A program made the translations under genes and the position numbers. A DNA stretch of 36,712 nt from a virus: the IMG/VR virus record IMGVR_UViG_3300037517_001223, positions 1-36,712 of that record; one strand, 5' to 3'. Below, piece after piece: positions 14,373-22,630 of this stretch (position 1 is its first letter; each line of letters begins with the position of its first letter). Below the pieces are notes generated by a model, which was given only the letters and a program-made list of their open reading frames with translations, searched no databases and was not told the origin of the DNA.

Positions 14373-16474
14373 CTCTGTACACAATCAACAACTTGAATCA
14401 CTCTTCCAACTCCTAATGCACCAGCATCTTCTTTATTTACCTCAATAAAATCAAAGGTTGGTTTGACCTTTGCACCAGCACCAGTCAGACTTACTAATAA
14501 TAGTTCTGGCAGTTCAGTAAATCCTGATCCAGGTGCAACAACATCAATGTTTAAAATAGATCCATTAGGCCCGTAAGTAATTTGGAACTCAGGTAAGGTG
14601 ACTAAACCAATATCGTTATCACCAGGAATAACTACGATTGAAGTATCCTCACCATAACCAACACCAATATTATCTACATTAACACCATTGAATTGTGTTA
14701 CATAAGAATTGGCGTTAGCATCTGTACTGCCATCAGAAGGTGCAGGTGCAGGCTCCGATCCATAGGTTTGTACGGTTTGAGTATTTAAATAACCAGATCC
14801 AGGTTCATCGATAACAATACTTGTTACCTGCCCACCATTAATAATCGCTCTTCCTCTAGCATTTTGTCCATTATTACATGAATCAATGAACGAAACATAA
14901 GGAGGTTCAAAATAACCACCGCCGCCATTAAGAATATTAGCACCAATAACTTGCCCAAGATTGTTTACAATCGCAGTTGCTGATGCACCATTACCACCGC
15001 CACCTAAGATTGCAATTGATGGAGGCCCGCATCTTAAAACATCTGGAGTGCAGCTTCCAAAGCTTAAGTCAACATCCTCAAGCCCAAGATCCTTATAAAG
15101 ATCACTCTTTAAATTCTTAAGACCACCAACACCTGCTTGCTTTAATATCTTGTTGAAGTTATCAATTTCTTTTTGTGAGGGGCCATATCTAGTGGTATAG
15201 CTTTGTGGAGGTGTGCAATTTCTTGGTTCACAATTAAATAGATTTTTAATGAACCCAACAACATTCATTGCCTTGGCAAGAATATCATTTGCATTACCTA
15301 GTGCTCCACCTAAGAAATTACTTAACTGTTGAAGTGTAGGGCCAACTGCATCTGCTAAAGAATTGAACATGCTGTTTAGCATTTGTCCGACAAAATTTTC
15401 TACTAAGCAAGTTGCAGTTCCTAAGACTTGACCAACCAACGACTTTAATTGATTGACAACATAAGTAAATATCTTTTTGATAAACTTTTTGAACAAACAA
15501 TATATTGTGGACATGTATGTTCTGATGACTTGTCCAGCAGCATTTTGTTTTGGTTTTGGAAACAGATCTGCAATCAACTTATCCATTTTCTTGGAATACT
15601 CATCAAATAACCATTTCATTCCAAGCTTAACCATGTCAGTGAATAGAGAAGCAATCTCCATTCCTGTCTCTCTAATTTCACTTTCAATGTTGCCTAACTT
15701 ATTTGCAATACCACCAACATAAAGATTTGCATAAGCCTGATAGCCTTCTAATCTTGCTAGGAAATCTTCCAACTTATCTGTAATCTTAGAAATCTTATCT
15801 GACTTACATGGATTAGGTGGATTAGATTTAATATCACTCCTCTTGGCAAAACTTCCTGCTGCCTGGTCAACATTTTTATCAGTGGTTCTGGAGATTTTTT
15901 CTATACCAGACTTAGATACGCTCGTGGAAACACCAACGTTAGCAGGATTTCCTACACCAGTTCCTACATTCTGTCCACCATTGGCAGGTGGAACTGGAAT
16001 TTGATGAGCACCTAATTCTCCAGGAGATACTGGTAAAAATTCAGAACTATTTTTGGACGCTACTTGTGCAGATGTAATTAAGTCACTAATGTTAGATCCT
16101 TTATACAAAGATCCAATGATAACTGGTTGCTGACCATCATCACCATCTAAAAAGAAGCCAAATACAGTCTCTCCACCTTGATACTCATGAGAATCACCTT
16201 GAGACAATACCCCATTGGCAACTCCAGGTGGAACTAATACATGTGCCCAAGGTAAATCAGCATCTGGTAGTTGACCACCTTCTTTAGTATGATAACCAAA
16301 TATTCTTACCTTTACTCTGTTATAATATTCTGGTGGTTTTTTGCCGTTGATGATGTCTTGACCAGACCACTTACCAGTGGTAGGTAAAACAACCACGCCA
16401 AGCCACCACACGAAACCATCCCTTCCAAGGTAGTGTGTTCTAATTAGTTGGTTGGATGATTGATCAAGAAACAT
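14369..16474 (-). CDS. 5: gp5-like baseplate hub protein without lysozyme domain
   Basis: 701 residues. The N-terminal 135 residues (GRDGFVWWLGVVVLPTTGKW ... VKVRIFGYHTKEGGQLPDAD ... WAHVLVPPGV ... DGQQPVIIGSLYKG) are the gp5/VgrG OB-fold that sits on the gp27 trimer. The middle (about 220-430) is helical and Lys-rich with Cys-containing segments (CEPRNCTPP). The C-terminal part has repeats of the type GGGYFEPP, GSGYLNT, GVGYGED and GSGFTELP about 50-60 residues apart, recognisable in cyanophage gp5 proteins. T4 gp5 carries a lysozyme domain after the OB-fold; I see none here. Separate tail lysozyme and M15 peptidase genes lie upstream in the operon and probably replace it. Start ATG overlaps the CP12 stop (TAATG). 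Confidence 0.85.
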   Translation of the reverse strand: MFLDQSSNQLIRTHYLGRDGFVWWLGVVVLPTTGKWSGQDIINGKKPPEYYNRVKVRIFGYHTKEGGQLPDADLPWAHVLVPPGVANGVLSQGDSHEYQGGETVFGFFLDGDDGQQPVIIGSLYKGSNISDLITSAQVASKNSSEFLPVSPGELGAHQIPVPPANGGQNVGTGVGNPANVGVSTSVSKSGIEKISRTTDKNVDQAAGSFAKRSDIKSNPPNPCKSDKISKITDKLEDFLARLEGYQAYANLYVGGIANKLGNIESEIRETGMEIASLFTDMVKLGMKWLFDEYSKKMDKLIADLFPKPKQNAAGQVIRTYMSTIYCLFKKFIKKIFTYVVNQLKSLVGQVLGTATCLVENFVGQMLNSMFNSLADAVGPTLQQLSNFLGGALGNANDILAKAMNVVGFIKNLFNCEPRNCTPPQSYTTRYGPSQKEIDNFNKILKQAGVGGLKNLKSDLYKDLGLEDVDLSFGSCTPDVLRCGPPSIAILGGGGNGASATAIVNNLGQVIGANILNGGGGYFEPPYVSFIDSCNNGQNARGRAIINGGQVTSIVIDEPGSGYLNTQTVQTYGSEPAPAPSDGSTDANANSYVTQFNGVNVDNIGVGYGEDTSIVVIPGDNDIGLVTLPEFQITYGPNGSILNIDVVAPGSGFTELPELLLVSLTGAGAKVKPTFDFIEVNKEDAGALGVGRVIQVVDCVQR

Positions 16475-16686
16475 TAGTCTTCGTATACTTTACACTCTAA
16501 AGCATTAGGATTAGCGTCACAAAATAATTCTAATGGGGTTGGATCATGATCATCTTCAGGATGACGCTCATGATATTTTTGAAGATCTTCTAATTCACCC
16601 TCAATATGGCGGCGCATTTGTGGGGAAACTGTGGGATCACTTAAAATTTCTTTATCCTTTTGGATATGTTGTTGAATGTTTTCCAT
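16474..16686 (-). CDS. cp12: CP12-like Calvin-cycle inhibitor
   Basis: 70 residues. The C-terminus TPLELFCDANPNALECKVYED is the diagnostic CP12 end: C56 and C65 with eight residues between, followed by the VYED that inserts into the GAPDH active site. In cyanobacteria CP12 bridges GAPDH and phosphoribulokinase into an inactive complex and shuts down the Calvin cycle; cyanophage copies are thought to divert carbon to the pentose-phosphate pathway for nucleotide synthesis. The N-terminal Cys pair of plant CP12 is absent and the N-terminus is a charged helix (HIEGELEDLQKYHERHPEDD), as in short marine variants. The gene is wedged between the gp27-like gene (1-bp gap) and gp5 (TAATG overlap), within a late structural operon. 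Confidence 0.88.
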   Translation of the reverse strand: MENIQQHIQKDKEILSDPTVSPQMRRHIEGELEDLQKYHERHPEDDHDPTPLELFCDANPNALECKVYED

Positions 16687-16687
16687 T

Positions 16688-17968
16688 TTATGCTAATTGC
16701 GTTTTAATGTCATATGAATCTTTAACCAATTCAAGCGCAGTGTAACAATCCTTCCCAGAAAACGCATGGTGTAATGCCGTTATCATATAGCGACCAGAAC
16801 TAATTGATTCGTAATTTTTATTTTGCATTTGGGAAGCTGTCTCGGGTATTCTACACTCTATAATTTGACCTGCTCTTAATGAAGGATTACATGGAATAGT
16901 AATTTTTAATATCTGAGAGAATAAAAGATTGTACCTTACGACAGCTTCTGCTTGATATTTAGGTAGGTCTGGATACAAAGAATCTTTGCTTAACTTTCCA
17001 GTCTTATCTAATGCACCAACATCTAAAGTTCTAACAAAATATCTAGATGGGAAATCTTGCATGTTCCCTGGCAGTGGTGGATATGTATCTGTAAGATTAC
17101 CTGATGAGGTTACAATCTCACCATTATACTTCTGTTTTAATTGAAAGTCAACAAACTTAGGTTCATTTGTATACAGATTGTAAAACAAACTTTTGTTTGC
17201 ATACATTCCCAAACGCAATGAATTCAATACATCATTGTTCTTTTCAATATACGAATTTAATATCCTGTATTTGTTAGCAACACGATTTGCATTTGTAACA
17301 TCTTCCTGAGTATAGATTGGAACATTAGTTCCGCCTTTTAATAGTGTGTTAATACTTTTAAATACAAATCCATCTTGTGTTTCAAAGAAAAAATATCCTG
17401 GTGATTTTTTGTCAGGCGCTACAGCTTTAGGACATAAGAAGTTAAGTAAATCAAATGGTCTTTTATTATTTCCTACAAAAGAATAATTATTAGAACTCTT
17501 CTCGGTTACAATTGTTTTATTACTTTTTAATTGGCGGAATATTTTTTCTGCACTGACTCCTACGTTACCATCAAATCGATTTGGAACTCTAACAATTTCA
17601 TTCATTAGAGTTTCATAACTAGTCAACTCTAAATTGTAAACACTTTTTGTAGATTCTCTTAAAGATTGTATCGTTCTAATTCTCAATCCTTTTCCTGGAG
17701 TAGAAAAATTAATCTCTCCACCTTGAAAATCTGGCACATTAATTGATCCTAATAGTTCTTCTCCACCATATAATTCAAGTCCAGAACTTTTAGTAATATC
17801 AATTATAGCAAAACTAATTCTTGCTGTAACCCCTGGCGATAATACGTTTTCATAAAAAGAAAAACTCGCAATGGATTTTGCACCTAAATCAATCTCCTTT
17901 AAATTAGAACTTGATTTAAGTGGTTTTATTTTAAAGCTGCCATATTCAAAACTATTTTCTGCAGACAT
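16688..17968 (-). CDS. gp27-like baseplate hub protein
   Basis: 426 residues. The arrangement resembles gp27/VgrG N-terminal hub domains: an early beta-barrel (FKIKPLKSSSNLKEIDLG, ASFSFYENVLSPGVTARISF), a middle with YNLELTSYETLMNEI and a conserved RPFDLLNFLCPKA stretch, and a late barrel (RAGQIIECRIPE, SGRYMITALHHAF). In T4 a gp27 trimer forms the hub torus to which gp5 binds; the gp5-like gene here lies two genes downstream. Start ATG overlaps the upstream stop as TAATG. Similarity to T4 gp27 is at the level of architecture and context, so the call is moderate. No gene symbol is assigned. Confidence 0.65.
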   Translation of the reverse strand: MSAENSFEYGSFKIKPLKSSSNLKEIDLGAKSIASFSFYENVLSPGVTARISFAIIDITKSSGLELYGGEELLGSINVPDFQGGEINFSTPGKGLRIRTIQSLRESTKSVYNLELTSYETLMNEIVRVPNRFDGNVGVSAEKIFRQLKSNKTIVTEKSSNNYSFVGNNKRPFDLLNFLCPKAVAPDKKSPGYFFFETQDGFVFKSINTLLKGGTNVPIYTQEDVTNANRVANKYRILNSYIEKNNDVLNSLRLGMYANKSLFYNLYTNEPKFVDFQLKQKYNGEIVTSSGNLTDTYPPLPGNMQDFPSRYFVRTLDVGALDKTGKLSKDSLYPDLPKYQAEAVVRYNLLFSQILKITIPCNPSLRAGQIIECRIPETASQMQNKNYESISSGRYMITALHHAFSGKDCYTALELVKDSYDIKTQLA

Positions 17969-18951
17969 TAACCAGTGGGGGTGATGAAGAAAGGATTAGC
18001 CGTAATCTTATTTAGTGACAGATTTGGAGGTGTCGTGGGTTCATTTTGCTTTACTGGTGGTGAAACACTAGGATTATCTGGTGGAGCAACTAATGCTAGT
18101 AATAAAGATTCAGGTTCTTCTTTCGTATTATATGAAACAAGATTGTTGTTTTGATTATTAGTTTTTTTAGTTACTGGTTCAACTTTACTTTGAGGTGTAT
18201 TAATTGCACTTCCTTTCCATTCAAAATGCCAAGGTTCATTTGATACTGTTGAATACCAACCATACTGACCACCATATCTTCGGATCCATTGTTGTGCTCC
18301 TGGTGAACTAATATCAATTGCAATTCCCCAACCATGTGCAGAAGTTCCTGGTGGTGCAGCTCCTGGATTTGTTGGACTCCATGTTCCAAGTTCTTCCTCT
18401 AACTTTGCCTGTTCTTCATAAGTTCTATAAGCACTTGACAATTTAAAATATACTTTATTTCTGGCGGCGGCAGCTTTCATTTGCAAGTAAGATTCTGCTG
18501 CTGGAGCCCATAGTTTAAACCCATCACCTACATCTCTTAATTGATCTGGTTTTAATCTTCCATTTGAACCGTCTGGTTTAGTTTCTTGCTGCTCCTGTAT
18601 CTCTTCACTAATAACCATTGAGGCAACACCAGTTCCCAAAAATGTCTGGAGAATTTCTTTATTAAAACTTGTTTCTTGAGCAATTTCTGCCTTTTGTTTT
18701 TCTTCCTGTTGTCTCCTTTCATCTATTCTTTCAAGATCAGTTTTTTGTATTTGATTTGTTCTTTGCAATTCCTTTTCAAGTTCATGAGAACGTTTTTTTA
18801 ATTGTTTTAATAAAGATAAATTACTTTTAATTAGTTTAGATGTTTTAATATAATCATACTTTGTTTTATCAATAAAGACAGTGATATCTTGTACTCTATC
18901 TTTTACAATATCAATATCTTTACTAATGGTTTCCGCAGTTATTTTTGCCAT
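17968..18951 (-). CDS. Virion-associated M15 (D-Ala-D-Ala carboxypeptidase/VanY-like) peptidase
   Basis: 327 residues. The first 130 are a long charged coiled coil (ELEKELQRTNQIQKTDLERI), probably an anchor in the hub. Residues about 140-250 form a peptidase M15 domain: KLSSAYRTYEEQAKLEEEL, then SAHGWGIAIDIS with zinc ligands H206 and D213, then NEPWHFEWKG with catalytic E239 and zinc ligand H242. The C-terminal 75 residues are a Pro/Asn-rich tail. M15 enzymes cut peptide cross-links in peptidoglycan. No signal peptide is present, and the gene sits in the baseplate operon between a tail lysozyme and the gp27-like hub gene, so a role in entry rather than lysis is most likely. All key residues are present. 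Confidence 0.85.
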   Translation of the reverse strand: MAKITAETISKDIDIVKDRVQDITVFIDKTKYDYIKTSKLIKSNLSLLKQLKKRSHELEKELQRTNQIQKTDLERIDERRQQEEKQKAEIAQETSFNKEILQTFLGTGVASMVISEEIQEQQETKPDGSNGRLKPDQLRDVGDGFKLWAPAAESYLQMKAAAARNKVYFKLSSAYRTYEEQAKLEEELGTWSPTNPGAAPPGTSAHGWGIAIDISSPGAQQWIRRYGGQYGWYSTVSNEPWHFEWKGSAINTPQSKVEPVTKKTNNQNNNLVSYNTKEEPESLLLALVAPPDNPSVSPPVKQNEPTTPPNLSLNKITANPFFITPTG

Positions 18952-18953
18952 AT

Positions 18954-20282
18954 CTACGCTTGCTTAACAGCATTGAGATTGATTGCTGTTGCAATTGGAT
19001 AAGGATCTTTAGGATTTGTTGCTGGAAGAATAGGAGCAGATGCATGAGATGTTGTTGGTGCTCCCCCAGTTCCTTCAGGAATTGTTGGTGATTTAGTTGG
19101 AGCATTTAATAATGCTATTTGTGGTGACATGGCTTTGCCACCAGTTTCTTGTGCTAAAACTTGAGCATTTAATTTTTCTTGCTGAACACTAATCATAGTT
19201 CCTGGGGAAGATATTTGTGCTACTTGTGGTGGATCACCTGTTGCCCCTCTGCCTTTCATTTTGCTTGATTGATTACCAAGATCCTTAAATTTATCAAACG
19301 TATTAATTGTGTTTAATCTTTCTAATGATTTTTCTTCTTTGTTTGCAGGGTTTTCAAAATTTATTGTAAAATCCTTTGATGCATCTGCTGGTGTTGCAAA
19401 AGATTTTTTCAAATATGTTTTCATCGCTGGCTCAGACAGTGCATAATCAACCTGACCTTTCCAATCTTTTGCCCAATCTGTGCCTACAGATTTAAACATT
19501 GTTTGAGCACGTCCACCACCCAAATTAAATTGAAACAATCCAAAAGAATTAGGTTTTCCATTTTCATAATCTCCCATTGCACCAGAATCAAATCCAGATT
19601 CATGTTCAATGTTGTTTAATATTCCAACTGCATGTGTATGACTAATGCCTTTTGAAATTAAATAATGATATATTTCTTGGGCTCGTACTGGATTAGAAAT
19701 AGGCTCTCCACCAATAAATTGATTTAAATCTTCTTCATCTTTCCCCCGCATCATTCCAGATATTCCAACACCAAAACCCAAAGCCGAAATTAGCGTACCC
19801 ATTTGACGCTCTTGTTCCATTTCAGCTTGACGTTGCTGCCCTCTTTCTTCAGCTGCTTTAATTATGTCTTGTGTTGTTGCTTGCAATGCTTGCAATTTAG
19901 TAGCTTTAGAAATCTCAGAGCTTCTTTGTTGTTCTTCTTTTACTGATTGTCTTGCTTCAATATTTCTACCTTTTATATCACCAAGTATTAGAGAAAATAA
20001 TCCTGAGAGTTGTGAAGTTAATAAATCAACTCTACCAGTTAATCCATCAACTAATGATTGCAATCTTATCTTTTCTGGATCTTCTTTTAATTGATCTTCC
20101 TCATCATTTATATCTATTTCAGTTTTAATAATTCTAAGAAGTCTAGATAAATCATCTCCACCAGAATAGACAGCTCGTGTTCTTTGCACACTTGCAGCTG
20201 GAGATGCAGCACCTTCAATTACTGCTTCTCCAGCACCAAAAAACTTACTTGCGTCTATAGCCTTTGGGGATTCTTCATCCAT
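18954..20282 (-). CDS. Tail lysozyme (phage tail lysozyme/SLT-like muramidase)
   Basis: 442 residues. The N-terminal 190 residues are charged helices with coiled-coil character (TQDIIKAAEERGQQRQAEME), including a short hydrophobic glycine patch (GTLISALGFGVGISGMM, about 162-178). Residues about 199-310 match the phage tail lysozyme family: AQEIYHYLISKGISHTHAVG, ILNNIEHESGFDSGAMGDYE with probable catalytic E228, then SFGLFQFNLGG. The C-terminal third is disordered (Gln/Pro/Thr-rich). It probably opens the host peptidoglycan from the tail tip, complementing the M15 peptidase two bases downstream. The ATG overlaps the stop of the gp26 frame-shifted extension (stop at 20275-20277), so the three are tightly coupled. 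Confidence 0.83.
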   Translation of the reverse strand: MDEESPKAIDASKFFGAGEAVIEGAASPAASVQRTRAVYSGGDDLSRLLRIIKTEIDINDEEDQLKEDPEKIRLQSLVDGLTGRVDLLTSQLSGLFSLILGDIKGRNIEARQSVKEEQQRSSEISKATKLQALQATTQDIIKAAEERGQQRQAEMEQERQMGTLISALGFGVGISGMMRGKDEEDLNQFIGGEPISNPVRAQEIYHYLISKGISHTHAVGILNNIEHESGFDSGAMGDYENGKPNSFGLFQFNLGGGRAQTMFKSVGTDWAKDWKGQVDYALSEPAMKTYLKKSFATPADASKDFTINFENPANKEEKSLERLNTINTFDKFKDLGNQSSKMKGRGATGDPPQVAQISSPGTMISVQQEKLNAQVLAQETGGKAMSPQIALLNAPTKSPTIPEGTGGAPTTSHASAPILPATNPKDPYPIATAINLNAVKQA

Positions 20283-21173
20283 TTTGTTTTTCTGCTTCCT
20301 TTTCTTCTATGTATTGTTTTAGAAGTTCAAGATAGGTTTCTCTTTCCCAAGGAATCATATTTTCTATTTCAGTAAGAGAATACTTATGAACTTGCATTAG
20401 CGCAAAGTTGATCCTGAAATATGTTTCAAGATCTTCTTTGGCTAGGGCTAGCCGAAAAAATCAGTTAAACCCTCCAGAACGATACTATTCTCTTTTCCAG
20501 TGTTAGGATTGACTACTTGTAATGTATGACTCAACTTAGGCATTGTTTTAAAGAACTGTTCAATTTTTTTATATTGCTTGGGAGTTAACTTCTCAACATA
20601 ATCAATCAGTTCTTTTTCAGTACAGTCAGAAGCCATCCAACAATCTTCTTCATTATAAACGCTTTCCATACATGATGCAATAAGTTTTACAGATCGTTCT
20701 ACATTCTCTGAAGACTTTTCTGAAACATCAAAGTTGTTTTCAATAAATTGATTTAAAGATGGATATTTCATTTGCCAATGATATCCATTTTCCATATCAA
20801 TTTTATTGGTATGTCCCTCTAGATATTGAACTTGAATTTCATCTACAAATAATGTAACTGGAACTTCTGTTTCACCATCATCACCACAAGTGATTACAAG
20901 TTCAATAGACTCGCCAATAGATTTAGCACGAATATTTAAAAACAAGTATTCAATATCAAACGAAGGAAGTTCTTCAATTTTAATTCCTTTAGTGAGAATA
21001 CAATTAGACAATACTTGTTTAATTGCGTCAGTAATTTGTTTTGGATTTCTAGATTCTAATGCAATGATTAAAACCTTTTCTTCCTTAACAAGGAATGGTC
21101 TATATTTGATCTTCTTTTTATTTGATGGAAGAGTCAAATCATATTGTGGAACAGTATATTCTGGTAATGGCAT
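20275..21173 (-). CDS. gp26 -1 frameshift fusion product, 299 aa (gp26 plus 59-residue gp51-like tail)
   Basis: Predicted from the sequence: translation of gp26 to F240, slippage by -1 on T-TTT-TTC (20454-20460), then 59 more codons in the -1 frame to TGA at 20275-20277. The extension reads RLALAKEDLETYFRINFALM, QVHKYSLTEIENMIPWERET, YLELLKQYIEEKEAEKQNG, an amphipathic helical peptide with an IPWERE motif like those at the ends of frame-shifted tail assembly chaperones. The -1 frame has a TGA immediately upstream of the slip site, so it cannot be entered from further up. The only internal ATG (20397, 40 codons) has no Shine-Dalgarno sequence. T4 has gene 51 directly next to gene 26, so the extension may be its counterpart. 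Fusion is inference from sequence, not shown by experiment. Confidence 0.65.
20440..20475 (-). promoter_or_regulatory. Programmed -1 ribosomal frameshift signal in gp26
   Basis: Minus-strand order: SD-like GGAGGG (20470-20475); 9-nt spacer; slippery heptamer T-TTT-TTC in the gp26 frame (20454-20460); then GGCTAG-CC-CTAGCC, a perfect inverted repeat at 20440-20453. The slip site is bracketed by TGA in the -1 frame just upstream (20461-20463) and TAG in the 0 frame two codons downstream (20448-20450). The SD plus heptamer layout resembles dnaX. The stem starts with no spacer after the heptamer, closer than usual, so its role is less certain. Confidence 0.7.
20448..21173 (-). CDS. 26: gp26-like baseplate hub assembly protein
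   Basis: 241 residues in frame 0, ending LTDFFG. The opening (LPSNKKKIKYRPFLVKEEKV, then LIIALESRNPKQITDAIKQV and LSNCILTKGIKIEELPSFDI) is the T4 gp26-type signature conserved in T4-like phages. gp26 is needed for assembly of the central baseplate hub and behaves like a tail assembly chaperone. Acidic C-terminal half (EEDCWMASDCTEKELIDYVE). First gene of a leftward late operon with a candidate NATAAATA promoter at 21194-21201. No clear ribosome-binding site. A -1 frameshift near its end would lengthen a fraction of products (see 20275-21173). Confidence 0.82.
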   Translation of the reverse strand: MPLPEYTVPQYDLTLPSNKKKIKYRPFLVKEEKVLIIALESRNPKQITDAIKQVLSNCILTKGIKIEELPSFDIEYLFLNIRAKSIGESIELVITCGDDGETEVPVTLFVDEIQVQYLEGHTNKIDMENGYHWQMKYPSLNQFIENNFDVSEKSSENVERSVKLIASCMESVYNEEDCWMASDCTEKELIDYVEKLTPKQYKKIEQFFKTMPKLSHTLQVVNPNTGKENSIVLEGLTDFFG

Positions 21174-21193
21174 ACTATAAGATCAGTTAAATT

Positions 21194-21201
21194 TATTTAT
21201 T
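21194..21201 (-). promoter_or_regulatory. Late-type promoter AATAAATA for the gp26 baseplate operon
   Basis: Minus-strand AATAAATA 21-28 bp upstream of the gp26 ATG, overlapping the gp54 stop region. It matches the cyanophage late motif NATAAATA and would serve gp26, both lysins, the hub genes and CP12. Confidence 0.55.
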
Positions 21202-22159
21202 AGGCATTACCACGACCAAAATTGGTTGCATCTTGTGATCTTTGTCCAGGACCTTGTGTTTGTTGTGATGGTGTATTTCCACGTATAATTCCATTATTAT
21301 AATATTCATTTGTCAATGTTCTGCTAAAAGGACTAGTATCAAATGGCTGTGCTCCAGAAAATTCTTCAAAACCTTGCAATGCATTTCCAGTTGGAACATC
21401 AGGAACTGTGATAGCACTATGATATTGTTTAACTGCGCTTAAGTTTCTTCTAATGATATATCTACTATAGTTAAAGTTAACAGTAAAAGTTAAAATTTCA
21501 CTTGCCTGATAGCTTACAGGAGAAACAATAATGTTGGATGGATATGCTTGAATAAATTCATAGCTTAAATATCCACTATTATAACTTTGAATTGTAGTAT
21601 CATTAACTCGTGTTGTTGTATTTAAATCTTTCTCAAACTTAGTAACAAGAATTCTTTGGCAATAAGTATTTGGATATCTAAACTTCATAAAATTATTTTC
21701 ATTTCCAGCAACAGGATAATCCTGTCCTGCTTCTGAGGATGTAACAACTCCATCGCCTGAATACAATGGGTTAATAAAATTAATCCACTCTTCAAAAAAT
21801 CTAATGATCCTATGATTATTGTCAACGTAAAAAGTCATCGTCAATTCGGGATACTGACGAAGAATAGGATATTTTTCAATTACTCCTTGCCTATTTCCAA
21901 TCGTATCTGTTGTTTTAAAATTAGGACCAGGAAGAACTGTTCCAGCACATAACAGTTCAATTGCTTCAATCGGATCTAGACCATTGGTTGATGCAGTATC
22001 ATATATTCCAGCAGCTCGCAACCAACTAACTAATCCAGCATTCCCTGCAGCTCTATCGCTTAATGGAAATGCTACCTTGTAGTAACTATTAAGAGATACC
22101 TTTGAAAAGGTATTCTTTACACTTTCTATTGGAAAATAAAGTCTTGTATTACTAGACAC
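21200..22159 (-). CDS. 54: gp54-like baseplate tail-tube initiator
   Basis: 319 residues. N-terminus SSNTRLYFPIESVKNTFSKV and the pattern GLVSWLRAAGI ... GTVLPGPNFKT ... ITTFYVD-type segments (here LTMTFYVDNNHRIIRFFEEW) and FLVSPVSYQASE-type motif (IIVSPVSYQASEILTFTVNF) match cyanophage gp54, which with gp48 caps the baseplate and starts tail-tube polymerisation. The C-terminal 60 residues are low-complexity and probably disordered. The start codon is GTG at 22159: an in-frame TAG lies just upstream, so no ATG is available. Divergent from gp4, with 27 bp between them. Confidence 0.78.
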   Translation of the reverse strand: MSSNTRLYFPIESVKNTFSKVSLNSYYKVAFPLSDRAAGNAGLVSWLRAAGIYDTASTNGLDPIEAIELLCAGTVLPGPNFKTTDTIGNRQGVIEKYPILRQYPELTMTFYVDNNHRIIRFFEEWINFINPLYSGDGVVTSSEAGQDYPVAGNENNFMKFRYPNTYCQRILVTKFEKDLNTTTRVNDTTIQSYNSGYLSYEFIQAYPSNIIVSPVSYQASEILTFTVNFNYSRYIIRRNLSAVKQYHSAITVPDVPTGNALQGFEEFSGAQPFDTSPFSRTLTNEYYNNGIIRGNTPSQQTQGPGQRSQDATNFGRGNA

Positions 22160-22186
22160 AAGCTAAATATTTGGGGTATCTATACT

Positions 22187-22630
22187 ATGTATATGTATTA
22201 TCAAGGGAAATTTTCGCCCAAGAATTATCAAAAGTATAAAGGAGATCCTACAAATATATTTTATAGGTCTTCCTGGGAGTTAGTTTTCATGAAATACTGT
22301 GATGAGAATTCAAATGTTTTGGAGTGGGGAAGTGAAGAGATTGTAATACCTTATCGTTCTCCATTGGACAATAGATATCACAGGTACTTTGTGGATTTTT
22401 ATATTAAAGTCAAAGAAAAAACTGGAGTTGTAAAAAAATATTTGATTGAGATTAAACCAAAGAAACAAGTTATTGGCCCTGTCCAAAATCCTAAAAGAAA
22501 AACTCAGCACTGGAAAAAAAGTGTTTTTGAGTATGCAAAGAACACTGCTAAATGGGAGGCTGCAAAAGAGTGGTGTGAGGACAGAATGATGACATTCAAG
22601 ATTTTGACTGAAGAGGATCTTGGATTATGA
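22187..22630 (+). CDS. 4: Head completion protein gp4 (nuclease-like)
   Basis: 147 residues, matching T4 gp4 (also called 50/65): YYQGKFSPKNYQKYKGDPTN, IFYRSSWELVFMKYCDENSN, then VDFYIKVKEK and KYLIEIKPKKQV. The order SWE...F.KYCD...VDFYI...YLIEIKPKKQ fits a TnsA-like endonuclease fold, with E269-like roles played by the E in SWE, D in VDFYI and E-x-K in IEIKPK. gp4 joins the filled head at the portal vertex before tail attachment. First gene of a rightward structural group. It overlaps the next gene by 4 nt (ATGA). Second ATG two codons in (MYMYYQ) is an alternative start. Confidence 0.88.
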   Translation: MYMYYQGKFSPKNYQKYKGDPTNIFYRSSWELVFMKYCDENSNVLEWGSEEIVIPYRSPLDNRYHRYFVDFYIKVKEKTGVVKKYLIEIKPKKQVIGPVQNPKRKTQHWKKSVFEYAKNTAKWEAAKEWCEDRMMTFKILTEEDLGL

